From Paraburkholderia terricola (lineage in GTDB: Bacteria > Pseudomonadota > Gammaproteobacteria > Burkholderiales > Burkholderiaceae): a stretch of 64,000 nucleotides of DNA. The notes under the pieces are model-generated. The model was given only the letters and a program-made list of their open reading frames with translations, was not told the DNA's origin and searched no databases. Location: assembly GCF_900142195.1 (NCBI RefSeq), contig NZ_FRAB01000028.1, positions 26,905-90,904 of the forward strand, written 5' to 3'. The translations under genes were made by a program, and so were the position numbers. Shown here in pieces: positions 29,395-37,686 of this stretch (position 1 is its first letter; each line of letters opens with the position of its first letter).

Positions 29395-29817
29395 ATGAAC
29401 CGCCCCCTCTCTTACGACGAATGCAACTGTTTCGCGCTGCGCCAGGCGGCCCGGCGCGTCACGCAAATGTATGAGCGCCATCTTCGCCCGGTCGGGCTGA
29501 CGGCCGCGCAGTTCACGATTCTCGCCAAGCTCGCGCGCAAGCCGAACCTGCCCATCGCGGATCTGGCGGACTCGATGGTGATGGAGCGCACCACGCTGGT
29601 CCGCGCCATGAAGCCATTGCAGCGCGAGGGCCTCGTCGCCGCCGAATCGGCGGAGCATGACGGCCGCACTTACCTGTTCAGCTTGACGGAGAAGGGCGAA
29701 GCCACCTTCGATCAGGCCGCCATTGCATGGCGCGCCGCGCAGGACGAATTCGAATCCAGGTTCGGGCACGGGCGCGCCAAGGTGCTGCGCGCCGAATTGT
29801 TCGGCATCACCGGTTAA
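29395..29817 (+). CDS. MarR-family transcriptional regulator (first of two)
   Basis: 140 residues from the ATG at 29395; upstream in-frame sequence would run through the promoter. The winged-helix core reads LTAAQFTILAKLARKPNLPIADLADSMVMERTTLVRAMKPLQREGLV, with the wing in SAEHDGRTYLFSLTEKGE. The N terminus (YDECNCFALRQAARRVTQMY) is shared with the second MarR gene 76 bp downstream, about 40 percent alike by eye, so the pair looks like an old tandem duplication. It probably represses the efflux genes, with release by a phenolic or drug ligand. The operator-like 12-bp site lies in its own promoter, which suggests autorepression. Confidence 0.9.
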   Translation: MNRPLSYDECNCFALRQAARRVTQMYERHLRPVGLTAAQFTILAKLARKPNLPIADLADSMVMERTTLVRAMKPLQREGLVAAESAEHDGRTYLFSLTEKGEATFDQAAIAWRAAQDEFESRFGHGRAKVLRAELFGITG

Positions 29818-29859
29818 CAACGCGTGTTCGCTTTGGCGAGCATCGTTGCGTCCATGTAT

Positions 29860-29871
29860 GTGCATACGCAC
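29860..29871 (+). promoter_or_regulatory. Operator-like site before the second MarR gene
   Basis: GTGCATACGCAC, identical to the site before emrA and the exact inverse of the site before the first MarR gene. It ends 21 bp before the ATG at 29893. Confidence 0.6.
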
Positions 29872-29892
29872 TTTGAGTGAGGGAAGCGCGCA

Positions 29893-30315
29893 ATGGAAGG
29901 GCCATTCGACGACGACTGCTTTGCGATCCGTCAGGCCGCACGCCACGTATCGCAGCTTTACGACCGCCATCTGGCGAATGTCGGACTCACTATCACGCAG
30001 TTTTCGCTGCTGGGGCGCCTGAAGCGCGCCGGTCCGATGACGATGAAGCAATTGGCCGACACCATGCGCATGCAGCGCACCACGCTCGTTCGCACGATTC
30101 AACCGCTGCGGCGCAACGGCCTGATAGCGAGCGAGGCGCTCGGCGCGGATGTGCGCACACTGTCCATTTCGCTCACCTGTGCAGGCGAAGAACTATTGCA
30201 AGCCGGACGTCAGCATTGGCATGCCGCGCAAGCCGAATTCGAGCACCGTTTCGGCGTGCAGCGCGCGGCGGCATTGCGCAGTGAACTGTTTGCAATCATT
30301 CGAGATTCAGTCTGA
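29893..30315 (+). CDS. MarR-family transcriptional regulator (second of two)
   Basis: 140 residues, the same length as the first MarR protein, beginning MEGPFDDDCFAIRQAARHVS. The DNA-binding segment is LTITQFSLLGRLKRAGPMTMKQLADTMRMQRTTLVRTIQPLRRNGLI, with wing ALGADVRTLSISLTCAGE. It is parallel throughout to the first MarR protein. An AGGGAAG ribosome-like site is about 9 bp upstream of the ATG. A hairpin terminator and another copy of the 12-bp operator-like site separate it from emrA. The two repressors may form homo- or heterodimers on the same site, with different inducers (inference). Confidence 0.9.
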   Translation: MEGPFDDDCFAIRQAARHVSQLYDRHLANVGLTITQFSLLGRLKRAGPMTMKQLADTMRMQRTTLVRTIQPLRRNGLIASEALGADVRTLSISLTCAGEELLQAGRQHWHAAQAEFEHRFGVQRAAALRSELFAIIRDSV

Positions 30316-30340
30316 AGCTTCGTATCAGCTAACGCATGGT

Positions 30341-30368
30341 CGGCGCAATCCAACGCGCCGTTTTTTTT
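30341..30368 (+). terminator. Terminator between the second MarR gene and emrA
   Basis: Stem CGGCGC/GCGCCG with an 8-nt loop, followed by eight T. It would limit read-through from the regulators into the pump genes unless a separate promoter lies downstream. Confidence 0.75.
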
Positions 30369-30378
30369 AACGCAACGA

Positions 30379-30390
30379 GTGCATACGCAC
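30379..30390 (+). promoter_or_regulatory. Operator-like site before emrA
   Basis: GTGCATACGCAC, third copy of the 12-bp site. It ends 11 bp before the ATG at 30402 and sits directly after the terminator T run. Confidence 0.6.
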
Positions 30391-30401
30391 ACACCGACAT
30401 C

Positions 30402-31493
30402 ATGTCCACTACCCCTTCGACTATCGCGCCGTCCGGTGCGGCGCCCTCGGCCACATCGGCGCGGCGCAGACCCTGGATGCTTCTCGCGATCATCTCGGTG
30501 CTTGCCGTGCTGGCACTGGCGGCGTCGTACTGGTTCTTCGTCGGCCGCTTCGTGGAAACCACCGACGACGCCTACGTGGGCGGCGATGTCACCGTGATGG
30601 CGCCGAAGGTGAACGGATTCGTTACCGATGTACTCGTGCGTGACAATCAGTTCGTCCACGCAAACCAGGTGCTGATCCGGCTCGACGCGCGCGATTACGA
30701 CGCCCGCCTCGCGCAAGCCAGCGCGGAAGTGCGCAGCGCGCAAGCGGCGGTCACCGAATTGCAGGCGAAGAAATCCTTGCAACTCGCGACGATCAACCAG
30801 CAGGCCGCCGAGGTACGAGCGTCAGGCGCCGAGCTGACGCGCAGCGCCGCCGATCGCACGCGCTATCGCGAACTGGTGAAGGACGACGCGGTGTCGAGCC
30901 AGGTGGTCGAGCGGGCCGTGGCCGATCTGACGAAGGCGCATGCCGCGGTCGATCGCAGCGGCGCGGCGCTGATCGCGGCGCAGCGTCAGATTGCCGTGCT
31001 CGACGCGCAGATCGGCGACGCCGAGGCACGCATCGCCACCGCGCAAGCGGCACAGCGCGTCGCGGCATTGAACGTGGAATACACGACGATCCGCTCGCCG
31101 ATCGACGGTTATGTCGGCAACCGCACCGCGCGCGTCGGCCTGCTGGCGAACACGGGCGTGTCGCTCTTGACGATCGTGCCCGCGAGCGGACTGTGGATCG
31201 ACGCCAACTTCAAGGAAGACCAACTGAAGAAGATGCACGTCGGCGATCGCGTCGACGTCGCTCTGGACGCGTCGAGCCAGCGGATCCGCGGCGTGGTGGA
31301 GAGCTTAGCGCCGGCCACCGGCGCGACCTTCAGTGTGCTGCCCGCCGAAAACGCCACCGGCAACTTCACGAAGATCGTGCAGCGCGTGCCGGTTCGCATC
31401 CGCCTCGACGTGCCCCGCAACGTGCAGGGCGTGCTGCGGCCCGGCCTCTCGGCAACGGTGAAAGTACATGTCGACGCGCCGGCACGCGGATAA
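30402..31493 (+). CDS. EmrA/HlyD-type membrane fusion protein
   Basis: 363 residues from the ATG at 30402. An N-terminal Ser/Thr/Pro stretch leads into one membrane anchor (about 26-48). The signature FVGRFVETTDDAYVGGDVTVMAPKVNGFV follows, then a lipoyl-like half, a coiled-coil hairpin (about 100-205) rich in Ala/Gln, the second lipoyl half and a beta-barrel (ASGLWIDANFKEDQLKKMHVGDRV). This is the periplasmic adaptor of an EmrAB-type drug efflux pump. It links the DHA2 permease 8 bp downstream to the outer-membrane channel encoded after it. The N-terminal start lacks an obvious ribosome site, consistent with a short or leaderless transcript. Confidence 0.93.
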   Translation: MSTTPSTIAPSGAAPSATSARRRPWMLLAIISVLAVLALAASYWFFVGRFVETTDDAYVGGDVTVMAPKVNGFVTDVLVRDNQFVHANQVLIRLDARDYDARLAQASAEVRSAQAAVTELQAKKSLQLATINQQAAEVRASGAELTRSAADRTRYRELVKDDAVSSQVVERAVADLTKAHAAVDRSGAALIAAQRQIAVLDAQIGDAEARIATAQAAQRVAALNVEYTTIRSPIDGYVGNRTARVGLLANTGVSLLTIVPASGLWIDANFKEDQLKKMHVGDRVDVALDASSQRIRGVVESLAPATGATFSVLPAENATGNFTKIVQRVPVRIRLDVPRNVQGVLRPGLSATVKVHVDAPARG

Positions 31494-31500
31494 AGCGATC

Positions 31501-33072
31501 ATGACTCAACCCCTCGCCAATCCCGCCGACCAGCCGATGCGCACCAAGGTTTTCGCGTTCGCGCTCATGTGTCTCGGCTTTTTCATGGCGACGCTCGATA
31601 TCCAGATCGTCGCGTCGTCCCTCAAGGACATCGGCGGCGGATTGTCCGCGAGTCAGGACGAACTCTCGTGGGTGCAGACGTCGTATCTGATTGCCGAGAT
31701 TCTCGTGATTCCGATGTCCGGCTGGCTCACGCGTGTGTTCTCGACGCGCTGGCTGTTCGCCTTTTCCGCACTCGGTTTCACGATCACCAGCATGCTGTGC
31801 GGCCTCGCATGGGACATCAACTCGATGATCCTGTTTCGCGGCTTGCAAGGCGCGCTCGGGGCCGCGATGATCCCGACCGTGTTCACCACGGCGTTCGTGT
31901 TGTTCCCCGGCAAACAGCGGCTGATCGCGGCCACCACCATCGGTGCGTTGGCTTCGCTCGCGCCGACCATCGGGCCGGTGATAGGCGGCTGGATCACGTC
32001 GCAATGGTCGTGGCATTGGCTGTTCTATCTGAACCTCGTGCCGGGCATCGCCGTCACGCTGATGGTGCCGAAATACGTTCACGTCGACAACGTCGATCTG
32101 TCGCTGCTGAAAAAAGGCGACTACCTCGGCATCCTGCTGATGTCCGGCTTTCTCGGCTGCCTCGAATATGTGCTCGAAGAGGGTCCGCGGAAAAACTGGT
32201 TCGGCGACGACGTCATCATTCTATGCACGTGGGTGTCGGCCATTTGCGGCTTCTTGTTCCTCGTGCATGCGTTCACCGCGAAAGAGCCGATCGTCGATTT
32301 GCGTGCGTTGGCGGTGCGCAACTTCGGTATCGGCAGTTTGCTGTCGTTCATCACGGGCATTGGCATCTTCTGCACGGTGTTCCTCACGCCGCTGTTTTTG
32401 TCGCGCGTGCGTGGCTTCGATTCGTTGCAGATCGGCCTGGCGTTGCTGTCGGTCGGTTGTTTCCAGTTGATCGCACTGGCCGCGTATTCGACGCTGGCGC
32501 GGATTGTCGACATGCGCCTGCTGATGGTGTTCGGCCTCGTGCTGTTCGGCGCCGGCTGTTATCTCTACGTGCCGTTGACCAATCAATGGGGCTGGCAGGA
32601 ACTGCTGATTCCGCAGGCGCTGCGCGGCATCGGTCAGCAGTTCAGCATCGCGCCCATCGTGACGATGGCGCTCGGCTCGTTGCCGCCGTCGCGGCTTCGT
32701 TCGGCGAGCGGCCTGTTCAATTTGATGCGCAATCTCGGCGGCGCCATCGGCATCGCGGTGAGCAGCACGATGCTCAACGACCGCTTGAATCTGCATTACG
32801 AGCGGCTCGATGAACATTTGAACGCGGGCCGCCCGCTGGTCGAATCGATCTTGCGGCAGCAGAGCGCGCATTTCGCGGCGGTTGGCGGAAACGCGCTGAA
32901 TGCGGCCAACGCGGGGCTCAGCGAGTTGCATTCGCTGCTGATGCGCGAGGCGCTCGTGCTGACGTTCTCCGATACGTTTCTCGCCGTGTCGCTGTGTTTC
33001 GCGGTCGGTTTGCTGAGCGTGCTGTTCTCGCGGCCGTTCGGCCACAGTGCGCCGCCGCCCGATGCTCATTGA
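31501..33072 (+). CDS. EmrB-type DHA2 multidrug efflux permease (MFS)
   Basis: 523 residues with about 14 hydrophobic segments, as in the DHA2 (14-TMS) drug:H+ antiporter group. The helix 1 motif FFMATLDIQIVASSLKDIGG and the following SQDELSWVQTSYLIAEIL match EmrB closely. Motif C-like APTIGPVIGGWIT is in helix 5. The start at 31501 follows the EmrA stop by 7 bp. The C terminus is a cytoplasmic helix ending SRPFGHSAPPPDAH. With the EmrA adaptor and the NodT channel it forms a tripartite pump exporting hydrophobic or phenolic compounds. The substrate is presumably also the ligand of the MarR repressors. Confidence 0.93.
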   Translation: MTQPLANPADQPMRTKVFAFALMCLGFFMATLDIQIVASSLKDIGGGLSASQDELSWVQTSYLIAEILVIPMSGWLTRVFSTRWLFAFSALGFTITSMLCGLAWDINSMILFRGLQGALGAAMIPTVFTTAFVLFPGKQRLIAATTIGALASLAPTIGPVIGGWITSQWSWHWLFYLNLVPGIAVTLMVPKYVHVDNVDLSLLKKGDYLGILLMSGFLGCLEYVLEEGPRKNWFGDDVIILCTWVSAICGFLFLVHAFTAKEPIVDLRALAVRNFGIGSLLSFITGIGIFCTVFLTPLFLSRVRGFDSLQIGLALLSVGCFQLIALAAYSTLARIVDMRLLMVFGLVLFGAGCYLYVPLTNQWGWQELLIPQALRGIGQQFSIAPIVTMALGSLPPSRLRSASGLFNLMRNLGGAIGIAVSSTMLNDRLNLHYERLDEHLNAGRPLVESILRQQSAHFAAVGGNALNAANAGLSELHSLLMREALVLTFSDTFLAVSLCFAVGLLSVLFSRPFGHSAPPPDAH

Positions 33073-33082
33073 GGAATTGAAC

Positions 33083-34516
33083 ATGAAACCGATCATCATC
33101 AAGGTACTGGCGAGCGCCGCGTTGCTGACGCTCGCGGCGTGCGCGGTGCAACCGGAAACGCACGCGGATTTGCCGAAAACGGTTGAAACCGTCGCTCCGG
33201 CCGCATGGAGCGTCGATGCGCCGCAAGACAGCGTGAGCGCCGACACATGGTGGACGCAATTCGGCGACCCCGTCCTGCATCAACTGGTCGAATCGGTATT
33301 GACCGGCAACCTTGACGTGCAGGCAGCAGCGGAGCGCGTAAAGCAGGCGCAGAACCTAGTGACGCAGAATCGCGCGGTTTTGCTGCCGGAGTTGAACGCA
33401 AGCGCGAGCGCTTCCGACTCGCGCCAGAACACGCCGCCGCCGCTCGGTTATGTACGCCAGGCCGGCGTCGGTTTGGCGGCGAGCTGGACGCCGGATGTAT
33501 TCGGCGGCGAACGTCTCGCGGTGCTCGCGGCGCAGGCGCAGGTGTCGGGACGTCAGTCCGCCTTCAACCAGTTGCGCCTTGCGCTCGCAGCCAACACGGC
33601 GGCGGCATATGTCGATCTGCGTTGGGCGCAATCGCAACTGCGGATTCTTAGCGAGAATGAGCAGATCCGTGCCCGCGCGTTGAAGCTCACGCAGCAGCGT
33701 CTGCGATACGGCTTGTCGACGCAACTCGACGTCGCGCGCGCGCAGAACCAGCTAAAGGATTTGCAGGCGCAGATTCCACGCATGCAATCGACGGTGCAGC
33801 ATCAACTGAGTTTAATCGCGGTGTATTCGGGGCGCACGCCCGAGAGCGTGGACGGGTTGACGCTCGCCGACGCTCGCGACATTCCGGTGCCCTCGCAAGG
33901 CGTGCCGCGGGTGTTGCCGTCCGAAGCACTCCTGCAGCGCCCCGACGTTCGCAATGCGTATGCGGCTGTCGAACAGCGCGCGGCGGAAGTGGGCGTGTCG
34001 AAAGCGCAGCGCTATCCGCAGTTCAGACTCAATCTTGCCGACGGTTTGTTGGCGTCGTCCTATCTCGGCTTGCCGACGCTCACCGACAATCTCTTTAGCG
34101 CCGCATTGAACGCGACGAGTCCGATCTTCAACGCGGGTCGCATTACCGCGAACATCGACGCGAGCGAAAGCCGCATGCGCGAATCGCAACTCGGCTTGCA
34201 GCAGACCATGTTGCAAGCGCTCAAGGAGATCGAGGACAACCGCAGCGATCTGGTGAACGGCGCCGTACAGGTGGAGCGTCTGGGCGGCGCGCTCGATGCA
34301 TCGAACCAGGCGCTGCGTTTGTCGAGTGAACTGTACAAGGGCGGGGCATCGAGTTTCCTCGACGTGCTCGCGGCGCAAGAGGCGTATCTGCGCGACGCGG
34401 AATCGTTGAATCAGGCGAGGCGCGAGCATGCGCTCGCGGCCGTGGCGTTGTACCGGTCGCTCGGCGGCGGCTGGAATGCGCGTGAAACCGTCACGACGGT
34501 ATCGTCGGAAAACTGA
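33083..34516 (+). CDS. Outer-membrane efflux lipoprotein, NodT family
   Basis: 477 residues from the ATG at 33083, with GAGGAA about 7 bp upstream. A lipoprotein signal peptide ends in the lipobox LAAC with the acylated Cys at residue 20. The mature part shows the two OEP repeats of TolC-like channels: TWWTQFGDPVLHQLVESVLTGNLDVQAAAERVKQAQ near 55-90, and the second repeat containing QRPDVRNAYAAVEQRAAEVG. The start lies 10 bp after the stop of emrB. It completes a self-contained EmrAB-OMF pump in one operon. The last gene of the unit; no clear terminator was found after it. Confidence 0.93.
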   Translation: MKPIIIKVLASAALLTLAACAVQPETHADLPKTVETVAPAAWSVDAPQDSVSADTWWTQFGDPVLHQLVESVLTGNLDVQAAAERVKQAQNLVTQNRAVLLPELNASASASDSRQNTPPPLGYVRQAGVGLAASWTPDVFGGERLAVLAAQAQVSGRQSAFNQLRLALAANTAAAYVDLRWAQSQLRILSENEQIRARALKLTQQRLRYGLSTQLDVARAQNQLKDLQAQIPRMQSTVQHQLSLIAVYSGRTPESVDGLTLADARDIPVPSQGVPRVLPSEALLQRPDVRNAYAAVEQRAAEVGVSKAQRYPQFRLNLADGLLASSYLGLPTLTDNLFSAALNATSPIFNAGRITANIDASESRMRESQLGLQQTMLQALKEIEDNRSDLVNGAVQVERLGGALDASNQALRLSSELYKGGASSFLDVLAAQEAYLRDAESLNQARREHALAAVALYRSLGGGWNARETVTTVSSEN

Positions 34517-34726
34517 CGATCTCCGCGGTCGTGGTTCTTGCGGCGTTGAGCGCGGCTCCTCGTCGGAGCGGTTCGGGAATACAATCGCGACAATTGCGGG
34601 CGAAGATGCGTCGACCACCGTCAGGGCCGATATTGAAGGAACCCGCATAGACGGAGGAGATTGCCGTATGCGTTATCGGCATGCGGCTCGCCTCCACATC
34701 CAGTGGAAACTGACAGGAGATTTGCG

Positions 34727-35200
34727 ATGACAATTCAGAAGATCACGCCTTTTCTCTGGTACGCCAACGAAGCCGAGGAGGCCGCTGCTTTCTATGCGAA
34801 TATCTTTCCGGATTCGCGCGTCGTTCGAGTCACCGGGGTGCCGAGCGCCGGCTCGACGAAGGTTGTCGAGTTCGTTCTCTTCGGGCAGCCTTTTATCGCC
34901 ATGAGCGCCGGGCGACTCGACCCGTTCAATCACGCGATATCGCTTATGGTCAACTGCAACGATCAGGCGGAACTCGATCGCTATTGGAACGCGCTTCTAG
35001 AGGGCGGCGGTGCGCCCGAGGAGTGCGGCTGGCTGAAAGACCGCTTCGGCGTTTCGTGGCAGATCGTGCCTAACGATCTCATTCAGATGATGGCTGATCC
35101 CGATCCGGTCAAGGCGAAGCGTGTTGCCGACGTCATGTTGACCATGGTGAAGTTCGACGTTGCGGCGCTGAAAGCCGCGTATGCGGGAACGACAGGTTAG
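34727..35200 (+). CDS. VOC superfamily protein, PhnB / 3-demethylubiquinone methyltransferase-like
   Basis: 157 residues from the ATG at 34727, with AGGAGA about 8 bp upstream. The sequence MTIQKITPFLWYANEAEEAA, then FYANIFPDSRVVRVTGV, and a distal WLKDRFGVSWQIVPNDLIQMM is the pattern of the PF06983 family, often mislabelled as a 3-demethylubiquinone-9 3-methyltransferase. No SAM-binding motif is present. These are single-domain vicinal-oxygen-chelate proteins of mostly unknown function. The gene stands alone between the efflux operon and the convergent DMT permease. Confidence 0.88.
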   Translation: MTIQKITPFLWYANEAEEAAAFYANIFPDSRVVRVTGVPSAGSTKVVEFVLFGQPFIAMSAGRLDPFNHAISLMVNCNDQAELDRYWNALLEGGGAPEECGWLKDRFGVSWQIVPNDLIQMMADPDPVKAKRVADVMLTMVKFDVAALKAAYAGTTG

Positions 35201-35300
35201 GGGCGACGTTTCATCTCCTACGTGTTTGCAAATTCCTTGTCAGTGTCGAGCGATCGTGATGGTTCGTGCGCTCGACACGGATGCCCCGCTTGAGCTCATG

Positions 35301-36143
35301 TCAAAGCCCGAGACAAACCGCCCCGGCCGCGACGATCATGCAAGCGATCCAGCGCTTTGCACTTACCGCTTCACGTAAAAACACTCGCCCGATCAGCACC
35401 GCGAATACCACGCTGGTCTCGCGCAACGCCGATACCGTTCCCGTCGCGCCCGACTGCAGCGCCCATATCACGATGCCGTACGCCGCGATGGACACCAGGC
35501 CGCCGACGAGCGATGAGCCGATCGACACTGGCGCGGACCGTACCGGCGGCCACAGCGCCGTGACCCCACGCAGCGCGACGAACAGTAGCGGCATCAGCCA
35601 ATAGAACAGGAACATCCATGCGGTGTAGGCGAGCGCCTCGCCACCGGACAAGCGCACGCCGATGCTGTCGATCACGGTGTAGACGGCGATCGTCGCGCCG
35701 GTGGTCAGCGCGGCCCGCAAACCTGCTCGCGATACATGAAACCGCTCCAGCGCGATCGCGATGATGCCGCCCGATATCATCAAGATGCCAAGTACCTGCG
35801 AGGGGCGAATCACCTCGTGCGCGAAGAGCGCCGCGCCGAGCGTAACGAGCAGCGGCGATGAGCCGCGCGCGATCGGATACGCTTGTGCCAGGTCGTTGCG
35901 GCGGTACGACCGCACGAGTGTCACGTTGTAGACGATATGCACGATCCCCGATGCGACGATGTACGGCCAGGCCGCGCTGGCCGGCAATGGCGTGAACAGG
36001 ATCACCAGCGTGGAGACCGCTGCGATGGCGATGCTCATCCATGTCATGGACAGGAACCGGTCTTCGTTGCCATGCAGCATCGCATTCCAGCTCGCGTGGA
36101 GCAGCGCGGCGAGAAGGACGAGACCGCTGGTGTAACTGAGCAT
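35301..36143 (-). CDS. EamA/DMT-family inner-membrane transporter
   Basis: 280 residues from the ATG at 36143 (MLSYTSGLVLLAALLHASWN). In-frame sequence continues upstream to 36263 but would overlap the divergent LysR gene. About ten hydrophobic segments in two five-helix halves mark the drug/metabolite transporter superfamily. The motif AYPIARGSSPLLVTLGA closes the first EamA repeat, and ALRETSVVFAVLIGRVFLRE is in the second. It is a likely exporter of a small metabolite or amino acid. It diverges from a GcvA-like LysR regulator across 98 bp, so it is probably that regulator's target. Substrate unknown. Confidence 0.9.
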   Translation of the reverse strand: MLSYTSGLVLLAALLHASWNAMLHGNEDRFLSMTWMSIAIAAVSTLVILFTPLPASAAWPYIVASGIVHIVYNVTLVRSYRRNDLAQAYPIARGSSPLLVTLGAALFAHEVIRPSQVLGILMISGGIIAIALERFHVSRAGLRAALTTGATIAVYTVIDSIGVRLSGGEALAYTAWMFLFYWLMPLLFVALRGVTALWPPVRSAPVSIGSSLVGGLVSIAAYGIVIWALQSGATGTVSALRETSVVFAVLIGRVFLREAVSAKRWIACMIVAAGAVCLGL

Positions 36144-36241
36144 GCGGGGTTCCGGAAGCTGTGTTGCAAGAAGAATATCTATCTTGTTGCCGACCGGCAA
36201 ACCAGATAAATTGCGCTTTCGAGTTAGAGAAACTATTTCGA

Positions 36242-37156
36242 ATGAAGCGGGCATTGCCTCCACTCAACGCACTGCGCGCCTTCGAGGCCGCTGGCCGGCT
36301 CGGCAGCTTCAAGGAAGCCGCTGCGGAATTGCACGTCACGCATGGTGCGGTGAGCCAGCACGTGCGGCTGCTCGAGGCGTGGCTGGGCGCATCGTTATTC
36401 GAACGGCACAACCGGCGCGTGTTGCTGACGCCGGCGGCAAAGGCCTACCTCGCGGAAATCGGTCCTCTGTTCGAGCAGCTTTCGCAGGCAACCGCAAGAT
36501 ATGGTTTTCCGGAAACCGTCTCGCGGACACTGTCGGTGAATGCGCCTGCGACATTTACGTTGCGCTGGCTGGTGCCGAGACTGGCGCAATTCCGCGCGGC
36601 GTATCCCGATGTGGATGTCAAAGTGGAGACGTCGAACGAGTCGGTGGAGAGCCTGGCCGAGACCTTTGACATCGTCATCCGGGGCGGCCCGGACACGTTC
36701 TATGGCTACTCGATGCGACTCTTCCTCGCTGAGGAAAGGCTGCCGGTTTGTAGTCCGGCGCTCTTGCATCGACTGCCGCTTCGGGTGCCGGACGATATGC
36801 GGCAGCATACGTTGCTGCACACGTCGAGTCTGCCGCGACTCTGGCCGGACTGGCTGACGCGGGCGGGGATTCCTGAACTGCGGCCGGCGGCCACGCTGAC
36901 CTGCGATCACTTCTATCTGACCTTGCAGGCCGCCATCGAGGGGATAGGCGTTGCGATGGGACCGACTGCGCTGGTATCCGACGATCTCGCGGCTGGCCGG
37001 CTTGTCACGCCGTTCTCCGGTCCTCGTCTGCCGTCTCGAAGCTATTGCACTTATGTCCCGGATGGGAAGTCCGGCGATGAACTAGTCGTGCTGTTTCGAT
37101 CGTGGCTCGAGCGTGAGGGGATGGGTTCATTAGCGGAGACGGGTCCTCGGGGGTGA
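36242..37156 (+). CDS. LysR-family transcriptional regulator (GcvA-like)
   Basis: 304 residues from the ATG at 36242. The N-terminal helix-turn-helix region is MKRALPPLNALRAFEAAGRL followed by GSFKEAAAELHVTHGAVSQHVRLLEAWLG, typical of the GcvA/AmpR branch. The effector domain (about 92-300) has FTLRWLVPRLAQFRAAYPDVDVKVE and a C-terminal FRSWLERE. It diverges from the DMT permease gene. LysR proteins usually activate the divergent gene when a small ligand binds, so control of that exporter is likely. Confidence 0.93.
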   Translation: MKRALPPLNALRAFEAAGRLGSFKEAAAELHVTHGAVSQHVRLLEAWLGASLFERHNRRVLLTPAAKAYLAEIGPLFEQLSQATARYGFPETVSRTLSVNAPATFTLRWLVPRLAQFRAAYPDVDVKVETSNESVESLAETFDIVIRGGPDTFYGYSMRLFLAEERLPVCSPALLHRLPLRVPDDMRQHTLLHTSSLPRLWPDWLTRAGIPELRPAATLTCDHFYLTLQAAIEGIGVAMGPTALVSDDLAAGRLVTPFSGPRLPSRSYCTYVPDGKSGDELVVLFRSWLEREGMGSLAETGPRG

Positions 37157-37686
37157 GGTCGCGGAGTGCTGTTGGCGCGGGGCAATTGCGAATGGGGCGG
37201 GTGCGGGGGTGGGGTTTTGGTTGGTGGTTTGATTCGACGCACGGCTGACTCGTCGGCGGTTTGCTGATAGGTGATACGGAGGTGATCGGAGCCCTCGGGT
37301 CGCTTGCCGTCGATCGATGAAGGGCGGGGATCTGCCGTGAGGCGTTGGCTGCCAGATGGACGTTCGTGCGGCCGCTTCGCGCCATGAACAGCCGTTCGAC
37401 CGCCAGCGATGTGAGGCATGTCGTCGGCCATTGCGGTCATTGGTCCGATCCTCGGCCAAGGGGCGACTCTGCGATCGTTGGACTGCATGTCAGTTCGAGT
37501 GACAGCCTTACGCCCTGTCAGAGGACGGCACCCGACCCCGAACAGCCGCTCCTATTAACTCAGACGCATGACGGTTTGAGCTCAAATGGATACGGCAAAC
37601 TCAATGAGATACCTTTCATCTATGATCTCGGTCAACTCAACGGTTTTGAAGTTCACACGCAGGGGGGGCGGCTCAATTCGATTGCT
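37157..37686. other. Gene-free junction at the left side of the low-GC insert
   Basis: About 530 bp after the LysR gene. Base composition drops from GC-rich to mixed toward 37.5 kb, which marks the approach to the foreign segment. No gene, tRNA or attachment repeat was recognised. Confidence 0.5.
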
